Part shown: in pieces, positions 9,260 through 17,191 of the stretch
Position numbering within the stretch: position 1 is the stretch's first letter
How the letters are laid out: every line of letters begins with the position of its first letter
Origin: Verrucomicrobiota bacterium
Lineage (GTDB): Bacteria; Verrucomicrobiota; Verrucomicrobiia; Opitutales; Opitutaceae
DNA: 41,777 bases
Direction of reading: 5' to 3'
Assembly: GCA_026398065.1 (NCBI GenBank)
Contig: JAPLTR010000672.1
Coordinates: 1 to 41,777 of the forward strand
Translations under genes and position numbers: made by a program
Notes under the pieces: generated by a model
What the model saw: only the letters and a program-made list of their open reading frames with translations
Told to the model about the DNA's origin: nothing
Database searches by the model: none

Positions 9260-10219
9260 ATGCACATCCGCACCCCCAAGGACTGGGAACTCCCCGAGTC
9301 CGCCGCCACCTCCGAGTCGCTCTACCACCTTTCCAAGCGCCGCGATTTTCTGAAGACGCTTGGCGTGACCGCGGTGGCGATCGCGGCCCGCGATGCGTTC
9401 GGCGCGGCGGCCCCGTTTCAGACCAAGCCGAATCCCGCGTACCGCGATCCCGCGCTCAAGCCCACCGGTTACGACTACATCACGAGCTACAATAATTTCT
9501 ACGAGTTCGGCACCGACAAGGCCGAGCCCAAGGACCTCGCCAACCGCGGCTGGAAGACCGATCCGTGGACGGTCGAGGTCACCGGCCTGGTCAATACGCC
9601 GCTCAAGCTGGATATCAAGGACATCGTCGAAAAGGTCGGCGGCATCGAGCAGCGCGTCTATCGTTTTCGTTGTGTCGAGGCGTGGTCGATGGTGATCCCG
9701 TGGGACGGGTTTCAGCTCTCGAAGCTTCTGATGCTGGCCGACCCGAAACCCGCGGCGAAGTTCGTGAAGTTCACCACCTTCCTCGACAAGAAGGCCGCGC
9801 CCGGGCAGGCCGATGGCAATCTCGACTATCCTTACGTCGAGGGTTTGCGCGTGGACGAGGCGATGAACGAGCTGTCGTTCATCGCGACGGGGATCTACGG
9901 GAAGGCGATTCCCAATCAGAACGGTGCGCCCCTGCGGCTCGTCACACCGTGGAAATATGGTTTCAAAAACATCAAATCGATCGTGAAGATCGAACTGACC
10001 GAAAAGCAGCCCCGCGGCACGTGGGAGGCCATGCAGGCCCGCGAGTACGGGTTTTACGCCAACGTGAATCCGCAGGTGGACCACCCGCGCTGGACGCAGG
10101 CAAGCGAGCGGGTGATCGGCGGCGGTTTTGGCGGGCGCCAAAAAACCCTCATGTTTAATGGCTACGAGAAACAGGTCGCCGCGCTGTATCAGGGCATGGA
10201 CCTGCGGAAGTTTTACTAA
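9260..10219 (+). CDS. msrP: Protein-methionine-sulfoxide reductase catalytic subunit MsrP
   Basis: The 319-residue product starts at MHIRTPKDWELPES and carries a Tat signal (KRRDFLKTLGVTAVAIAAR). The mature part has the sulfite-oxidase-like molybdopterin fold of MsrP/YedY. It includes YDYITSYNNFYEFGTDK, WTVEVTGLV, and RFRCVEAWSMVIPW with Cys138 as the likely molybdenum ligand, then ATGIYGKAIPNQNGAP and PWKYGFKNIKSIVKIE. MsrP repairs oxidised methionines of periplasmic proteins and takes electrons from the membrane heme protein MsrQ, which is encoded next. Length and motifs match the family closely. A 93-nt gap with an inverted repeat separates it from msrQ. The longer in-frame upstream extension is rejected because the family starts near this Met. 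Confidence 0.95.
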   Translation: MHIRTPKDWELPESAATSESLYHLSKRRDFLKTLGVTAVAIAARDAFGAAAPFQTKPNPAYRDPALKPTGYDYITSYNNFYEFGTDKAEPKDLANRGWKTDPWTVEVTGLVNTPLKLDIKDIVEKVGGIEQRVYRFRCVEAWSMVIPWDGFQLSKLLMLADPKPAAKFVKFTTFLDKKAAPGQADGNLDYPYVEGLRVDEAMNELSFIATGIYGKAIPNQNGAPLRLVTPWKYGFKNIKSIVKIELTEKQPRGTWEAMQAREYGFYANVNPQVDHPRWTQASERVIGGGFGGRQKTLMFNGYEKQVAALYQGMDLRKFY

Positions 10220-10230
10220 GCCGCTCCTTA

Positions 10231-10300
10231 GTAGCCGCGAGCGTGAGCGAGTGGATCGCTCCTGAGTGACGGGGTGCCACTCGCTCACGCTCGCAGCTAC
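10231..10300. repeat. 24-nt inverted repeat with GTAG ends between msrP and msrQ
   Basis: The arm 10231-10254 (starting GTAGCCGCGAGCGTGAGC) and the arm 10277-10300 (ending GCTCGCAGCTAC) are reverse complements at 23 of 24 positions, with a 22-nt loop. Both outer ends carry GTAG. The form is that of a paired REP element. It may attenuate msrQ expression or stabilise the msrP message. Confidence 0.7.
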
Positions 10301-10311
10301 GGTCTGACCCC

Positions 10312-10974
10312 GTGCCCTTCCTCGAAAAACTTCTCCGCTCCAAGGCCTTCATCTGGACCCTGCTCGTGCTGCCGGGCCTCTGGCCGCTCTGGCCGATCTT
10401 CGTCCGGCCCGATCCGAGTGTCACGGCCGATGCGCTGAAATACGTGCTGCACCACCTCGGTTTCGTCGCGTGCATCCTGCTTGCGACTGTGCTCGCCTTC
10501 ACTCCGCTGCGGGTGCTCTGGCCGAAGTGGGGTGTCTCGCAGGCTCTCAACCGCCATCGGCGCCTTGTGGGGGTCGCGGCATTTGTGTACGCGGCGCTGC
10601 ACCTGATCGCGCATCTCATCTACGAAGGTGGTTTCGAGGTCTCGGCCATCCCCGCGACCCTCAAGACGGCGCTGACGAAACCGTTTCAGCTCACCGGGCT
10701 CATCGCGTTTTCGATCTTGCTCGTGCTTGCCGTCACAAGTCCTAACGCCGCGATCAAATGGCTCGGCGGCAAACTGTGGAAAAATATCCACCGCCTCGCC
10801 TATGTCGCCGCCGGCCTCGCGGCGTATCACCAAGCCGCCGCGCGCAAGGTCTTTCCGATGCAGGTGCTGTGGATCTTCGTGCCGCTCGCGCTGCTGGAGG
10901 TCGCGCGCATCTGGCGGCAGAGAAACCCGCGCGTTACCGCCGTCACTCCATCCGGTGCGGCACGAAGCGGCTGA
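10312..10974 (+). CDS. msrQ: Protein-methionine-sulfoxide reductase heme-binding subunit MsrQ
   Basis: The 220-residue polytopic membrane protein starts at GTG 10312. It belongs to the ferric-reductase-like heme protein family (MsrQ/YedZ). Hydrophobic segments include FIWTLLVLPGLWPLW, VACILLATVLAFTPL, LVGVAAFVYAALHLIAHLIY, LIAFSILLVLAVTS and VLWIFVPLALLEVARI. Likely heme-ligating histidines lie in AALHLIAHL and in the WKNIHRLAY and AAYHQAAA segments. It passes quinone- or flavin-derived electrons across the inner membrane to MsrP. Its 3' end overlaps the convergent ATP-grasp gene by 32 nt. The order msrP-msrQ is the usual one. Confidence 0.93.
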   Translation: MPFLEKLLRSKAFIWTLLVLPGLWPLWPIFVRPDPSVTADALKYVLHHLGFVACILLATVLAFTPLRVLWPKWGVSQALNRHRRLVGVAAFVYAALHLIAHLIYEGGFEVSAIPATLKTALTKPFQLTGLIAFSILLVLAVTSPNAAIKWLGGKLWKNIHRLAYVAAGLAAYHQAAARKVFPMQVLWIFVPLALLEVARIWRQRNPRVTAVTPSGAARSG

Positions 10975-12067
10975 GATTGCCGGTGATGCGGCGCGTGTCC
11001 TCGCGGATCCCGAGGCCGCAGGCTTCGTGGTTGACGGTCCATACCCCGCACACGGGGCGGTTGCCCGCGAAGTCCGGGATCGGGGCGAGTGCCTGGTAGA
11101 TGAAGCCTTCTGCACCATAGTCTCCGTTGTTTTCCTCCACGGTGGCGCCGCGCTCGACGAGCGTGACGTTGGCGCCTTCACGACTGAGCACGGGCTTTCG
11201 GACGTAGTTGCCTCCGAGCGAGGCGTGGGCGGTTTCGAACGCCGGGAGGAGATTGGGATGGCCGGGATTGAGCTCCCAGAGGATCGGGAGCAGGCCCTTG
11301 TTGCTCAGAAGCAGTTTCCACGGGGGCTCGATAAAAAGGTTCTTTGCCGCCGGAAGAAAATCCGCGAAGGTCTCGTGCCACATCCATTCCCACGGGTAGA
11401 GCTTGAACAGCGCGTTCACCTCCGCGTCGTCGGCGTCCACGAACCGCCCGGCGGAGGCGTCCCAGCCGAGCGACTCGATGGGGACCCACTTCGTTTGAAA
11501 GCCCGCCTGCTGGCAGGTATCCATGAGGTAGGTGATCGTCTGCGTGTCCTCGGGCAGGTCGCTCACGGCGGCGAAGTGGACGCGTTCGGCGGCGACGTTA
11601 CGCCAGGCCTCGATCAGCCGCTCATGGATGGAGTTGAACTGGTCGGCGCGCGGAAAACATTCTTGGAGCCAGTACCATTGCACGACGGCGGCCTCGATGA
11701 GGGCGGTCGGCGTGTCGGCGTTGTACTCGAGAAGCTTGGGCGGCGACTCACCATCGTACGCGAGATCGAAGCGGCCGTAGAGGCTGGGGTCGTCGCGTTC
11801 CCACGAAGCGAGAATGGCCGGGACGGCGTTCTCGGGGATGCCAAGACGCGACCACCAGCCGCGGTCGATCACGACCTGCGCGGCATCGAGGCCGAGCTGG
11901 TGCAGGGTGTTGGCCGCGGCCTCGAGGTCGTCGACCTCGCGCGGGGAAAAAACATAGCACGCGCTCTCATCCCAATACGGGCCGCCCTCATGGGTGTGAT
12001 AGGTGAAGCCGAGGGCCTCGGCCTTCGCCCGCCAGTCGGGGCGCGGCGTGAGCGGAAAACGTTTCAT
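10943..12067 (-). CDS. Glutathionylspermidine synthase-like ATP-grasp protein (YjfC/YgiC type)
   Basis: The 374-residue product starts at MKRFPLTPRPDW. It matches the glutathionylspermidine-synthase preATP-grasp/ATP-grasp family throughout: an early GFTYHT...YWDESACYVFS block, LLEYNADTPTALIEAAV, LYPWEWMWHE, EPPWKLLLSNKGLLPILWELNPGHPNLL in parts, and YVRKPVLSREGANV. The standalone proteins of this group (E. coli YgiC, YjfC) lack the amidase half of true bifunctional Gsp synthetase, and their substrate is not established. Its ATG overlaps the stop of the upstream YgiB-like gene by 4 nt, so translation is probably coupled. Peptide or polyamine ligation is inferred from the fold only. Confidence 0.88.
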   Translation of the reverse strand: MKRFPLTPRPDWRAKAEALGFTYHTHEGGPYWDESACYVFSPREVDDLEAAANTLHQLGLDAAQVVIDRGWWSRLGIPENAVPAILASWERDDPSLYGRFDLAYDGESPPKLLEYNADTPTALIEAAVVQWYWLQECFPRADQFNSIHERLIEAWRNVAAERVHFAAVSDLPEDTQTITYLMDTCQQAGFQTKWVPIESLGWDASAGRFVDADDAEVNALFKLYPWEWMWHETFADFLPAAKNLFIEPPWKLLLSNKGLLPILWELNPGHPNLLPAFETAHASLGGNYVRKPVLSREGANVTLVERGATVEENNGDYGAEGFIYQALAPIPDFAGNRPVCGVWTVNHEACGLGIREDTRRITGNLSRFVPHRME

Positions 12068-12756
12068 GAGCCGGAACTGCCCCCGGAACTGTGGCCGGAG
12101 GAGCCGAAGCCACCGCGCTGGATCGAAGGCTTTGACGCAGGGGACGGCGACGAGGGTTTCGAGGCGGAGGGAGGGGCGCTCGACGGCTTCGAGGTCGTGG
12201 GAGGCGTTGTCGTCGGCTTGGCGGTCGTGGGCCGTGGCGAGCTGGGTGAACTTGGCGGAGTGGAAAAGAACGCCGGGCCGCCGGACTGACGGCGTCGGTT
12301 GCTGCCGAAGCTGGAATACGACGACGGGCGGGCGCGTCGCTCCTGTTCGTAGCGCTGCTGGGCGGCAAACGCGCTCGAGGCGGCGGTCGGGCTCGGCTGG
12401 GAACTCTGCATGGCCAGGATGAAGGGCACGGCCTGCCAGAGGCCGCCGCCGAAATAGCCACGGACAGGATCGTGGTGGTTGTACGGGTACGGATAAAACG
12501 CGTGATACGGCGCGTGATAGTAGCCTGCACCGGGGACGTACTCGTTGTTCGAATACGTGCGGTCCGCCGCGACGGGCGCGGCCGGCGGGCCGCCCTGTTC
12601 GACCAGGGTGTTGTCGGCGCTGTCCAAGCCGGCGCGGCGCCAGGCGTCCCAGGCCACCACCCCGCCGACGACCCCCATCGTGCCGAGGAGCACGAGCGCG
12701 ACCTGCTTGCTGCGGCGCCCGGTGTTCGCGGGCGGCACTGGAAGGTACTCGCTCAT
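12064..12756 (-). CDS. YgiB/YjfM-like membrane-anchored low-complexity protein
   Basis: The 230-residue product starts at MSEYLPVPPANTGRRSK. One transmembrane helix follows at about 17-35 (VALVLLGTMGVVGGVVAW). A Tyr/His/Pro-rich region comes next (YVPGAGYYHAPYHAFYPYPY), and a long Ser/Thr/Pro/Lys-rich tail ends in glycine/serine repeats (GGFGSSGHSSGGSSGS). This composition and its position directly upstream of the ATP-grasp gene match the DUF1190 (YgiB/YjfM) partners of YgiC/YjfC. It shares 4-nt ATGA overlaps with both neighbours. Family membership rests on context and composition rather than clear motifs. The function is unknown; it may be a substrate of the downstream ligase (inference). 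Confidence 0.7.
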   Translation of the reverse strand: MSEYLPVPPANTGRRSKQVALVLLGTMGVVGGVVAWDAWRRAGLDSADNTLVEQGGPPAAPVAADRTYSNNEYVPGAGYYHAPYHAFYPYPYNHHDPVRGYFGGGLWQAVPFILAMQSSQPSPTAASSAFAAQQRYEQERRARPSSYSSFGSNRRRQSGGPAFFSTPPSSPSSPRPTTAKPTTTPPTTSKPSSAPPSASKPSSPSPASKPSIQRGGFGSSGHSSGGSSGS

Positions 12757-13019
12757 CCCATGATGGCGGCGGCAACGACGACGCAGACGCCGAGGATGAT
12801 TGCCGCGCCGAGGATGGCGGCGGCGACGTTGCGGTTCTTGATGATCTCCTCGTGGAGATTGCCGGGCGTGCAGAGATCGAAGATCTTGTAGCCGACGATT
12901 GCCAGCACGGTGCCGGCGAGAGAGAACACCGCCGTGGAAAGCAGGGCGCCACCGAGCGAGGTGGAGTGCCATTCGGACGGGGCGGGGGTCTGGGCAAGAA
13001 ACGAAACGAGCGGTTGCAT
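12753..13019 (-). CDS. DUF350 (YjfL-like) membrane protein
   Basis: The 88-residue product has two hydrophobic helices (LLSTAVFSLAGTVLAIVGYKI and AAAILGAAIILGVCVVVAAAIMG). They are linked by a conserved hydrophilic loop FDLCTPGNLHEEIIKNRNVAAAI, quoted here in part as LHEEIIKNRNVAA. The loop is the DUF350/UPF0719 signature with its N-(V)-A-A-A-I element. E. coli YjfL has two such units, whereas this is a single one. It is the first gene of a three-gene unit with ATGA overlaps (DUF350, YgiB-like, ATP-grasp), the same order as yjfL-yjfM-yjfC. Confidence 0.85.
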   Translation of the reverse strand: MQPLVSFLAQTPAPSEWHSTSLGGALLSTAVFSLAGTVLAIVGYKIFDLCTPGNLHEEIIKNRNVAAAILGAAIILGVCVVVAAAIMG

Positions 13020-13042
13020 GAGTTTTGAAGAAGAACTGAATC

Positions 13043-13072
13043 AATATAGGACCCTGCGAACGACGCCGTAAA
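13043..13072 (-). promoter_or_regulatory. Candidate sigma-70-type promoter for the DUF350 operon
   Basis: On the minus strand TTTACG (-35, 13067-13072) is followed after 18 nt by TATATT (-10, 13043-13048). Transcription would start near 13036, about 17 nt before the ATG at 13019. The match is fair and was found by eye. Confidence 0.35.
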
Positions 13073-13128
13073 TCAAAACACGGGCTTGTGGAAAAATCGT
13101 CGCGCGCTCCACTCGCGCCCCTTTTGAC

Positions 13129-14256
13129 TCAGCGGGTCGTCGCGGCGAGAAACCACTCGACCGCATAGGTCGTGAGCTGGCCACCGGGGCCGGCGAGATT
13201 GTACTCGAAGGCGTGCGTCGCCCACGGCAGCGAAACGAACACGTGCGGGACCCGGTTCTCCGTCAGGCGCGCGTCGAGCCGTTCGCTCTGCCGGTGCCAC
13301 ACGAGCGTGTCGAGCTGGCCGTGGATCAGCAGCGTCGGCGGAGTGGAGGACGACACATGCAGGTAGCCGCTCGCGCTGTCGTAGAGCGCACGAGCCGTCT
13401 CCGGGGTGCCGCCGAGAAACTGCCGCATGAGTTGCGGGGATTTGAGCACGTCGTCCTCGCGCGAGTATTGCCACGCAAAGTGCAGGTCGGCGGGGGCGTA
13501 GAGCGCGATCACGCCGCGGATCGCCGGATCGCCCGCGGTGTAGCCGACGGCCTCGGCGATGTTGCCGCCCGCGGAGCGGCCGAGCAGCACAAAGCGCGCG
13601 GGGTCGAGGCCGAGGTGGGCGGCGTGGGATTTGAGGTAGGCGATGGCGGCGAGCGTGTCGTCACGCTGGGCGGGCCAGGGGGATTTCGGCGCGAGGCGGT
13701 AGTCGATGGCGGCGACGGCGTAGCCGAGCCCTGCCAGCCAGTGGTTGAAGTGCGCAAGTTCGGTGCGACTGCCGCGGTCCCAGCCGCCGCCGTGGATGAG
13801 CACGATGCACGGCGCGCGATCGCGCCCGAGGGCGCGGTAGAAATCGAGGGAAAGATCGCCCGCATAGACGAGTGTCTCGGACGGCACGGGCGTTGGGGAA
13901 CGCGAGAACAGTCTGCTGAGCGAAAATGGCGTTCGGTCGATGGTCACCGGACCGAACTGGCGGGTGAGTTTTCCCGGCAGGCCGCCAGCGAGCCGCCACG
14001 CCTCGAGGCTCGGGCGCGTGAAGAGGCCGAATGCGAGCGCGCAGAGGAGGGCAGTCGCGACGGCGGGGGCGGTGGACGGGCCGCGGAAAACCCAGGCCAG
14101 CGTGCCGATGACGAGCGGGAGCAAGGCGAGCCAGTGGCCAAACTCTCCGGCGAGGAGTGCGAGTTTCCATTCGGACCAGTCGGGCGACTTCACGACCGTC
14201 AGGAGCGCGAGAACGAGGGTGGCGAGGGCGAGGAAGAGCAGGGACCAGCGGAGCAT
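13129..14256 (-). CDS. Membrane-anchored alpha/beta hydrolase (HGGG esterase type)
   Basis: The 375-residue product begins with three hydrophobic helices (SLLFLALATLVLALLTVV; about 38-57; about 65-80). A linker and an alpha/beta-hydrolase domain follow. The oxyanion-hole motif HGGGW is at 155-159 and the nucleophile elbow GRSAGG has Ser228. The likely acid is Asp316 in HGQLDTLV and the catalytic His is His348 in ATHAFEY. This is the hormone-sensitive-lipase/esterase branch (BD-FAE-like), and the catalytic domain probably faces the periplasm. The ester substrate is unknown. The start was set at MLRWSL because the first helix begins there and the upstream extension is low-complexity Arg-rich. 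It is divergently placed from the pseudouridine synthase gene. Confidence 0.85.
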   Translation of the reverse strand: MLRWSLLFLALATLVLALLTVVKSPDWSEWKLALLAGEFGHWLALLPLVIGTLAWVFRGPSTAPAVATALLCALAFGLFTRPSLEAWRLAGGLPGKLTRQFGPVTIDRTPFSLSRLFSRSPTPVPSETLVYAGDLSLDFYRALGRDRAPCIVLIHGGGWDRGSRTELAHFNHWLAGLGYAVAAIDYRLAPKSPWPAQRDDTLAAIAYLKSHAAHLGLDPARFVLLGRSAGGNIAEAVGYTAGDPAIRGVIALYAPADLHFAWQYSREDDVLKSPQLMRQFLGGTPETARALYDSASGYLHVSSSTPPTLLIHGQLDTLVWHRQSERLDARLTENRVPHVFVSLPWATHAFEYNLAGPGGQLTTYAVEWFLAATTR

Positions 14257-14381
14257 GTCACGTAGTACGACCGGGATGGCCGCACAGAGGCGCGAAAAGC
14301 GCGAAAGAAATCGCCGCCGGTGGGATTGGCGAGTGCGGGCTTTTCTTTTCGGCCGCATTCTGCGCGTGTTGGCGCCCGCCC

Positions 14382-15086
14382 ATGCGCCGCCTCGACCAAC
14401 TCCTCGCCAATCTCGGATACTGCAGCCGCAGCGAAGCGCGCGATTGGGTGAAGTCCGGCGCCGTGACGGTCCGCGGGGAGGAGGCGGATGACTTTGGGGC
14501 CCGGGTGAACGCCGCGGACGTGTGCGTCGACGGCGCGCCGCTCGATCATCCCGACGGCCTCCTCCTGTTGTTGAACAAGCCGCTCGGCCTCGTGTGCTCG
14601 CACGAGGCCCGCGAAGGCCCGAACGTCTACTCACTGCTGCCGGAGCGCTGGCGGCGGCGAAATCCCCAGATCACCAGCGTGGGCCGGCTCGACAAGGACA
14701 CGAGCGGACTGATCTTGCTCACCGACCTCTCGCCGCTCGTGCACCGGCTGACCTCGCCGAAGCACAAGGTCGCGAAGGTCTATCGTGCGACGGTGGATCG
14801 CGATTTGTCCGACGACCTCATCCCGCGCTTCGCCGCGGGCACGCTCATGCTCGAAGGCGAGACGGAGCCGTGCGCGCCGGCGGATTTGAGGATCATTTCG
14901 TCCCGGGAGGCGGAGCTAACCCTGACGGAGGGCCGGTACCATCAGGTACGACGGATGTTTGCGGCGTGTGGGGCGACGGTGCTGACCCTGCATCGGGCGC
15001 GCTTTGGCGAATTGGACCTCGGTGACCTCGCGCCGGGCGCGTGGCGCGAGCTGCCGCTGGACCAGTTCGGCAGCGTTGCCCGGTGA
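14382..15086 (+). CDS. 16S/23S rRNA pseudouridine synthase, RsuA/RluB family
   Basis: The 234-residue product has an N-terminal S4 RNA-binding domain (MRRLDQLLANLGYCSRSEAR, residues 1-60) followed by the synthase domain. The catalytic motif GRLDKDTSGLILLT carries Asp104. LLLNKPLGLVCSH and GRYHQVRRMFAACG are family motifs. Enzymes of this group convert specific uridines of rRNA to pseudouridine. Single-copy RsuA, RluB, RluE and RluF share these motifs, so the exact target is not assignable here. The start at 14382 aligns with the family's S4 domain. Confidence 0.93.
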   Translation: MRRLDQLLANLGYCSRSEARDWVKSGAVTVRGEEADDFGARVNAADVCVDGAPLDHPDGLLLLLNKPLGLVCSHEAREGPNVYSLLPERWRRRNPQITSVGRLDKDTSGLILLTDLSPLVHRLTSPKHKVAKVYRATVDRDLSDDLIPRFAAGTLMLEGETEPCAPADLRIISSREAELTLTEGRYHQVRRMFAACGATVLTLHRARFGELDLGDLAPGAWRELPLDQFGSVAR

Positions 15087-15138
15087 CCGGGGCAGGTGGG
15101 GGAATTACTTAAACACGCCGGGAAATTCCCCGGTGCCT

Positions 15139-15165
15139 TCATTTTGTGGTTCCCTGTGCCGATTA
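15139..15165 (+). promoter_or_regulatory. Sigma-28-like promoter motif before HDOD gene 1
   Basis: TCAT at 15139-15142, then 15 nt, then GCCGATTA at 15158-15165. The -10 closely matches the sigma-28 (FliA) consensus GCCGATAA and the spacing is the canonical 15 nt, but the -35 matches TAAA only partly. The second HDOD gene has TCAG, 15 nt, GCCGATAG in the same place, which strengthens the call. Confidence 0.5.
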
Positions 15166-15175
15166 GACCAAGGCC

Positions 15176-16021
15176 ATGGTCGCATCCGTCTTTTCCGATA
15201 CCGAACTCATTCAAGTCGCGCAGGAGCTGCCGGCCGGCCCGCGGCTGCTCGTCGAGCTTGGCCAGCTGATCCGCAATTCGCGGACCGATTCGCGCGAGGT
15301 GGTGGCGTTGCTTCGCCAAGATCCGGCGTTGGTCGCCCGCATCCTCCGCATGGCCAATAGCGCCGCTTACGCGCGTGCTGAGCCGGCGGGGTCGCTCGAA
15401 GAGGCGGTAGCCGGGATCGGCTTTCGTGAAGTCCACCGCCTCGTCGGCGCCGTGGCGGCCTCCCAACTGTCCGACCAGAAGCTGCCGCTCTACGGCATGG
15501 ACGGCGTGCGACTGCGCGAGAACGCCCTGTTTGTCGCGGTCAACATGGAGGAGATCGCGGAGGAGTGCGGCGAAGAGCCTCGCAGCTGCTACACCGTCGG
15601 TTTGCTGCGCTCGATCGGCAAGATGGCGCTCGAACTGCTCGGCAAGCGCGATCCGAGCATCCAGTCCTTTGCCGCAAGTGGCGAAACCGACTTGGATGTT
15701 TGGGAGAAGAAGACCTGGGGCGTGACCAATTGTGACGTGGCGGAGAAAATCCTCGTCCACTGGCGTCTGCCGCACGAGACCGTCATCGCGATCAAGCACC
15801 ACTATCACCCGGCGGGAAAGCACAACCCGGTGATCCACCTCCTTACCCTCGCCGCCGGTTCGGCAGAGGACCGTTGCTACGGCCTGCCCGGCGAGGAAAA
15901 GATCCTTAAAATCACGCCGGAGAATTTTGCCAAGGCCGGTCTCGACGAACGGACCTTCTTCAAGGCCTGCGAGCGCGCGCAACGCACGTTCCAGCGGCTG
16001 CATGCAGCCTCGGGGGCATGA
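15176..16021 (+). CDS. HDOD domain protein (paralog 1)
   Basis: The 281-residue protein is almost entirely an HDOD (HD-related output) domain: ELPAGPRLLVELGQLI, then VVALLRQDPALVARILRMANSAAY, then GSLEEAVAGIGFREVHRLVG. A helical C-terminal half has YTVGLLRSIGKMAL and TWGVTNCDVAEKILVHWRLP. HDOD proteins are non-catalytic signalling proteins that in several bacteria link to chemotaxis, biofilm or stress output. No receiver, GGDEF or kinase domain is fused. Two more genes of the same length and plan lie at 38.5 and 40.3 kb. A sigma-28-like promoter just upstream suggests co-expression with motility genes (inference). Confidence 0.92.
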   Translation: MVASVFSDTELIQVAQELPAGPRLLVELGQLIRNSRTDSREVVALLRQDPALVARILRMANSAAYARAEPAGSLEEAVAGIGFREVHRLVGAVAASQLSDQKLPLYGMDGVRLRENALFVAVNMEEIAEECGEEPRSCYTVGLLRSIGKMALELLGKRDPSIQSFAASGETDLDVWEKKTWGVTNCDVAEKILVHWRLPHETVIAIKHHYHPAGKHNPVIHLLTLAAGSAEDRCYGLPGEEKILKITPENFAKAGLDERTFFKACERAQRTFQRLHAASGA

Positions 16022-16144
16022 GTTGGGGTTCGGCGGCGACGCGCCGCTGAGGCGGGCCGACCTCGGGTGAAGAGATATCCGTGGCGTGTGCTGAGCGCCG
16101 TCCCTGCGGCTGCCTCTCGCGGAGCTCGTTCCTCTGAAATGAAA

Positions 16145-16168
16145 AGACGGCGACCGGAGTCGCCGTCT
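16145..16168 (-). terminator. Rho-independent terminator of the carbonic anhydrase gene
   Basis: AGACGGCGAC (16145-16154) pairs perfectly with GTCGCCGTCT (16159-16168) around a CGGA loop. Read on the minus strand it lies 26 nt after the carbonic anhydrase stop (16195) and is followed by TTTC. On the plus strand it lies after HDOD gene 1 and might also act there. Confidence 0.7.
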
Positions 16169-16194
16169 GCAATCAAAACGGCCGTGCTTACGGC

Positions 16195-17070
16195 TTACGG
16201 AATCAGCTCGATGCGACCGCTGTCGAGGTCGTAGCGGGCCGCGAAGATCTTGATCTCCCCGCTCTGGACGGCGTGCGAGATGATCGGCCCGGTGGCGGTG
16301 AGGGCCTGGGCGGCGCGCCGGGCGTTGCTGCGGATGGCGTTGTCGGTCTTGTCGCCGGACTGGTTACGGGTCTCCTTCACGGCCGGGCGGATGGCCTCGA
16401 TGATGGTGCCGATGCGGCCGTCGGCGCGACCGCCGGCGATGGCGGCGGCAACGGCGCCGCACTTCTCGTGGCCGACGACGAGCACGATGGAGGCGTGCAG
16501 GTGTTCGACGGCGTATTCGATGCTGCCGATGACATGGTCGTTGAGGGTGTTGCCGGCGTCGCGCACGACGAAGAGGTCGCCGATGCCTTGGTCGAAATAG
16601 AATTCGGGAGAGACCCGTGAATCGGAGCACGTGAGGATGACGGCGAACGGCGCCTGGCCGGCGGCGGTCTCGACGCGGCGGGCCACACTTTGATTGGGAT
16701 GTTCGGCGTGACCGGCGACGAAACGGGCATTGCCGTCGAGCAGGCGTTGCAGCGCGTCCTCGGGCGAGGGGCGTTCAGCGGAGACGGGGGCGGCGTGGGC
16801 TGGCTTCGCATGGGCGGCGGGTTTGGCGGCGGGCGGAGCGACGTGGGCGGCGGGAGCCGGTTTGACCGGGACGGGCGCGGCTGCCGGGGCCGCCGGCGGG
16901 GGCGTGGCCGCAGCCGGGGCAGCGGCCGCAGGTGCGGGCGTGGCAGGCGCGGCGGCCGCCGGAGCGGCATGGGCGGCCTCCGAGGCGCGCAGGGGCAGGA
17001 GCACGAGGGCGGGCAGCGCGAAGGCTGCACGCAGGACCGCGGCAGAGAGAGAAAGGGGAGCGTGCTTCAT
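16195..17070 (-). CDS. Exported beta-class carbonic anhydrase
   Basis: The 291-residue product has a signal peptide (LSAAVLRAAFALPALVLLPLRASEA) and an Ala/Pro-rich spacer (about 33-97). A complete beta-carbonic-anhydrase domain follows (about 102-291). Zinc ligands and the catalytic dyad are visible: Cys148, Asp150 and Arg152 in CSDSR, His201 and Cys204 in GHEKCGAV. Further family blocks are RNAGN-like VRDAGNTLNDHVIGSIEYAV and the C-terminal GEIKIFAARYDLDSGRIE in part. It interconverts CO2 and bicarbonate in the periplasm or cell envelope. Most beta enzymes are cytoplasmic, so the signal peptide plus spacer is notable. A terminator lies directly downstream. The Met at 17070 is the only start that gives a proper signal peptide. 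Confidence 0.93.
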   Translation of the reverse strand: MKHAPLSLSAAVLRAAFALPALVLLPLRASEAAHAAPAAAAPATPAPAAAAPAAATPPPAAPAAAPVPVKPAPAAHVAPPAAKPAAHAKPAHAAPVSAERPSPEDALQRLLDGNARFVAGHAEHPNQSVARRVETAAGQAPFAVILTCSDSRVSPEFYFDQGIGDLFVVRDAGNTLNDHVIGSIEYAVEHLHASIVLVVGHEKCGAVAAAIAGGRADGRIGTIIEAIRPAVKETRNQSGDKTDNAIRSNARRAAQALTATGPIISHAVQSGEIKIFAARYDLDSGRIELIP

Positions 17071-17191
17071 AGTGCAAAAAGCGCGAAGACCGAGGGTCCT
17101 CGCGCCCCTTGCTGACATCGGCCCGGGGAGCGAAAACTGAAGATCCGGGCCGGCCCTCCCGGGGTGGAAACTACGCAAGGGTTTTCCTGAC

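Noticed and set aside
12068-12997. A 684-residue minus-strand frame joining the ATP-grasp gene to upstream DNA
   Set aside because: The upstream part is out of frame with the real YgiB-like and DUF350 genes, whose ATGA overlaps define the structure.
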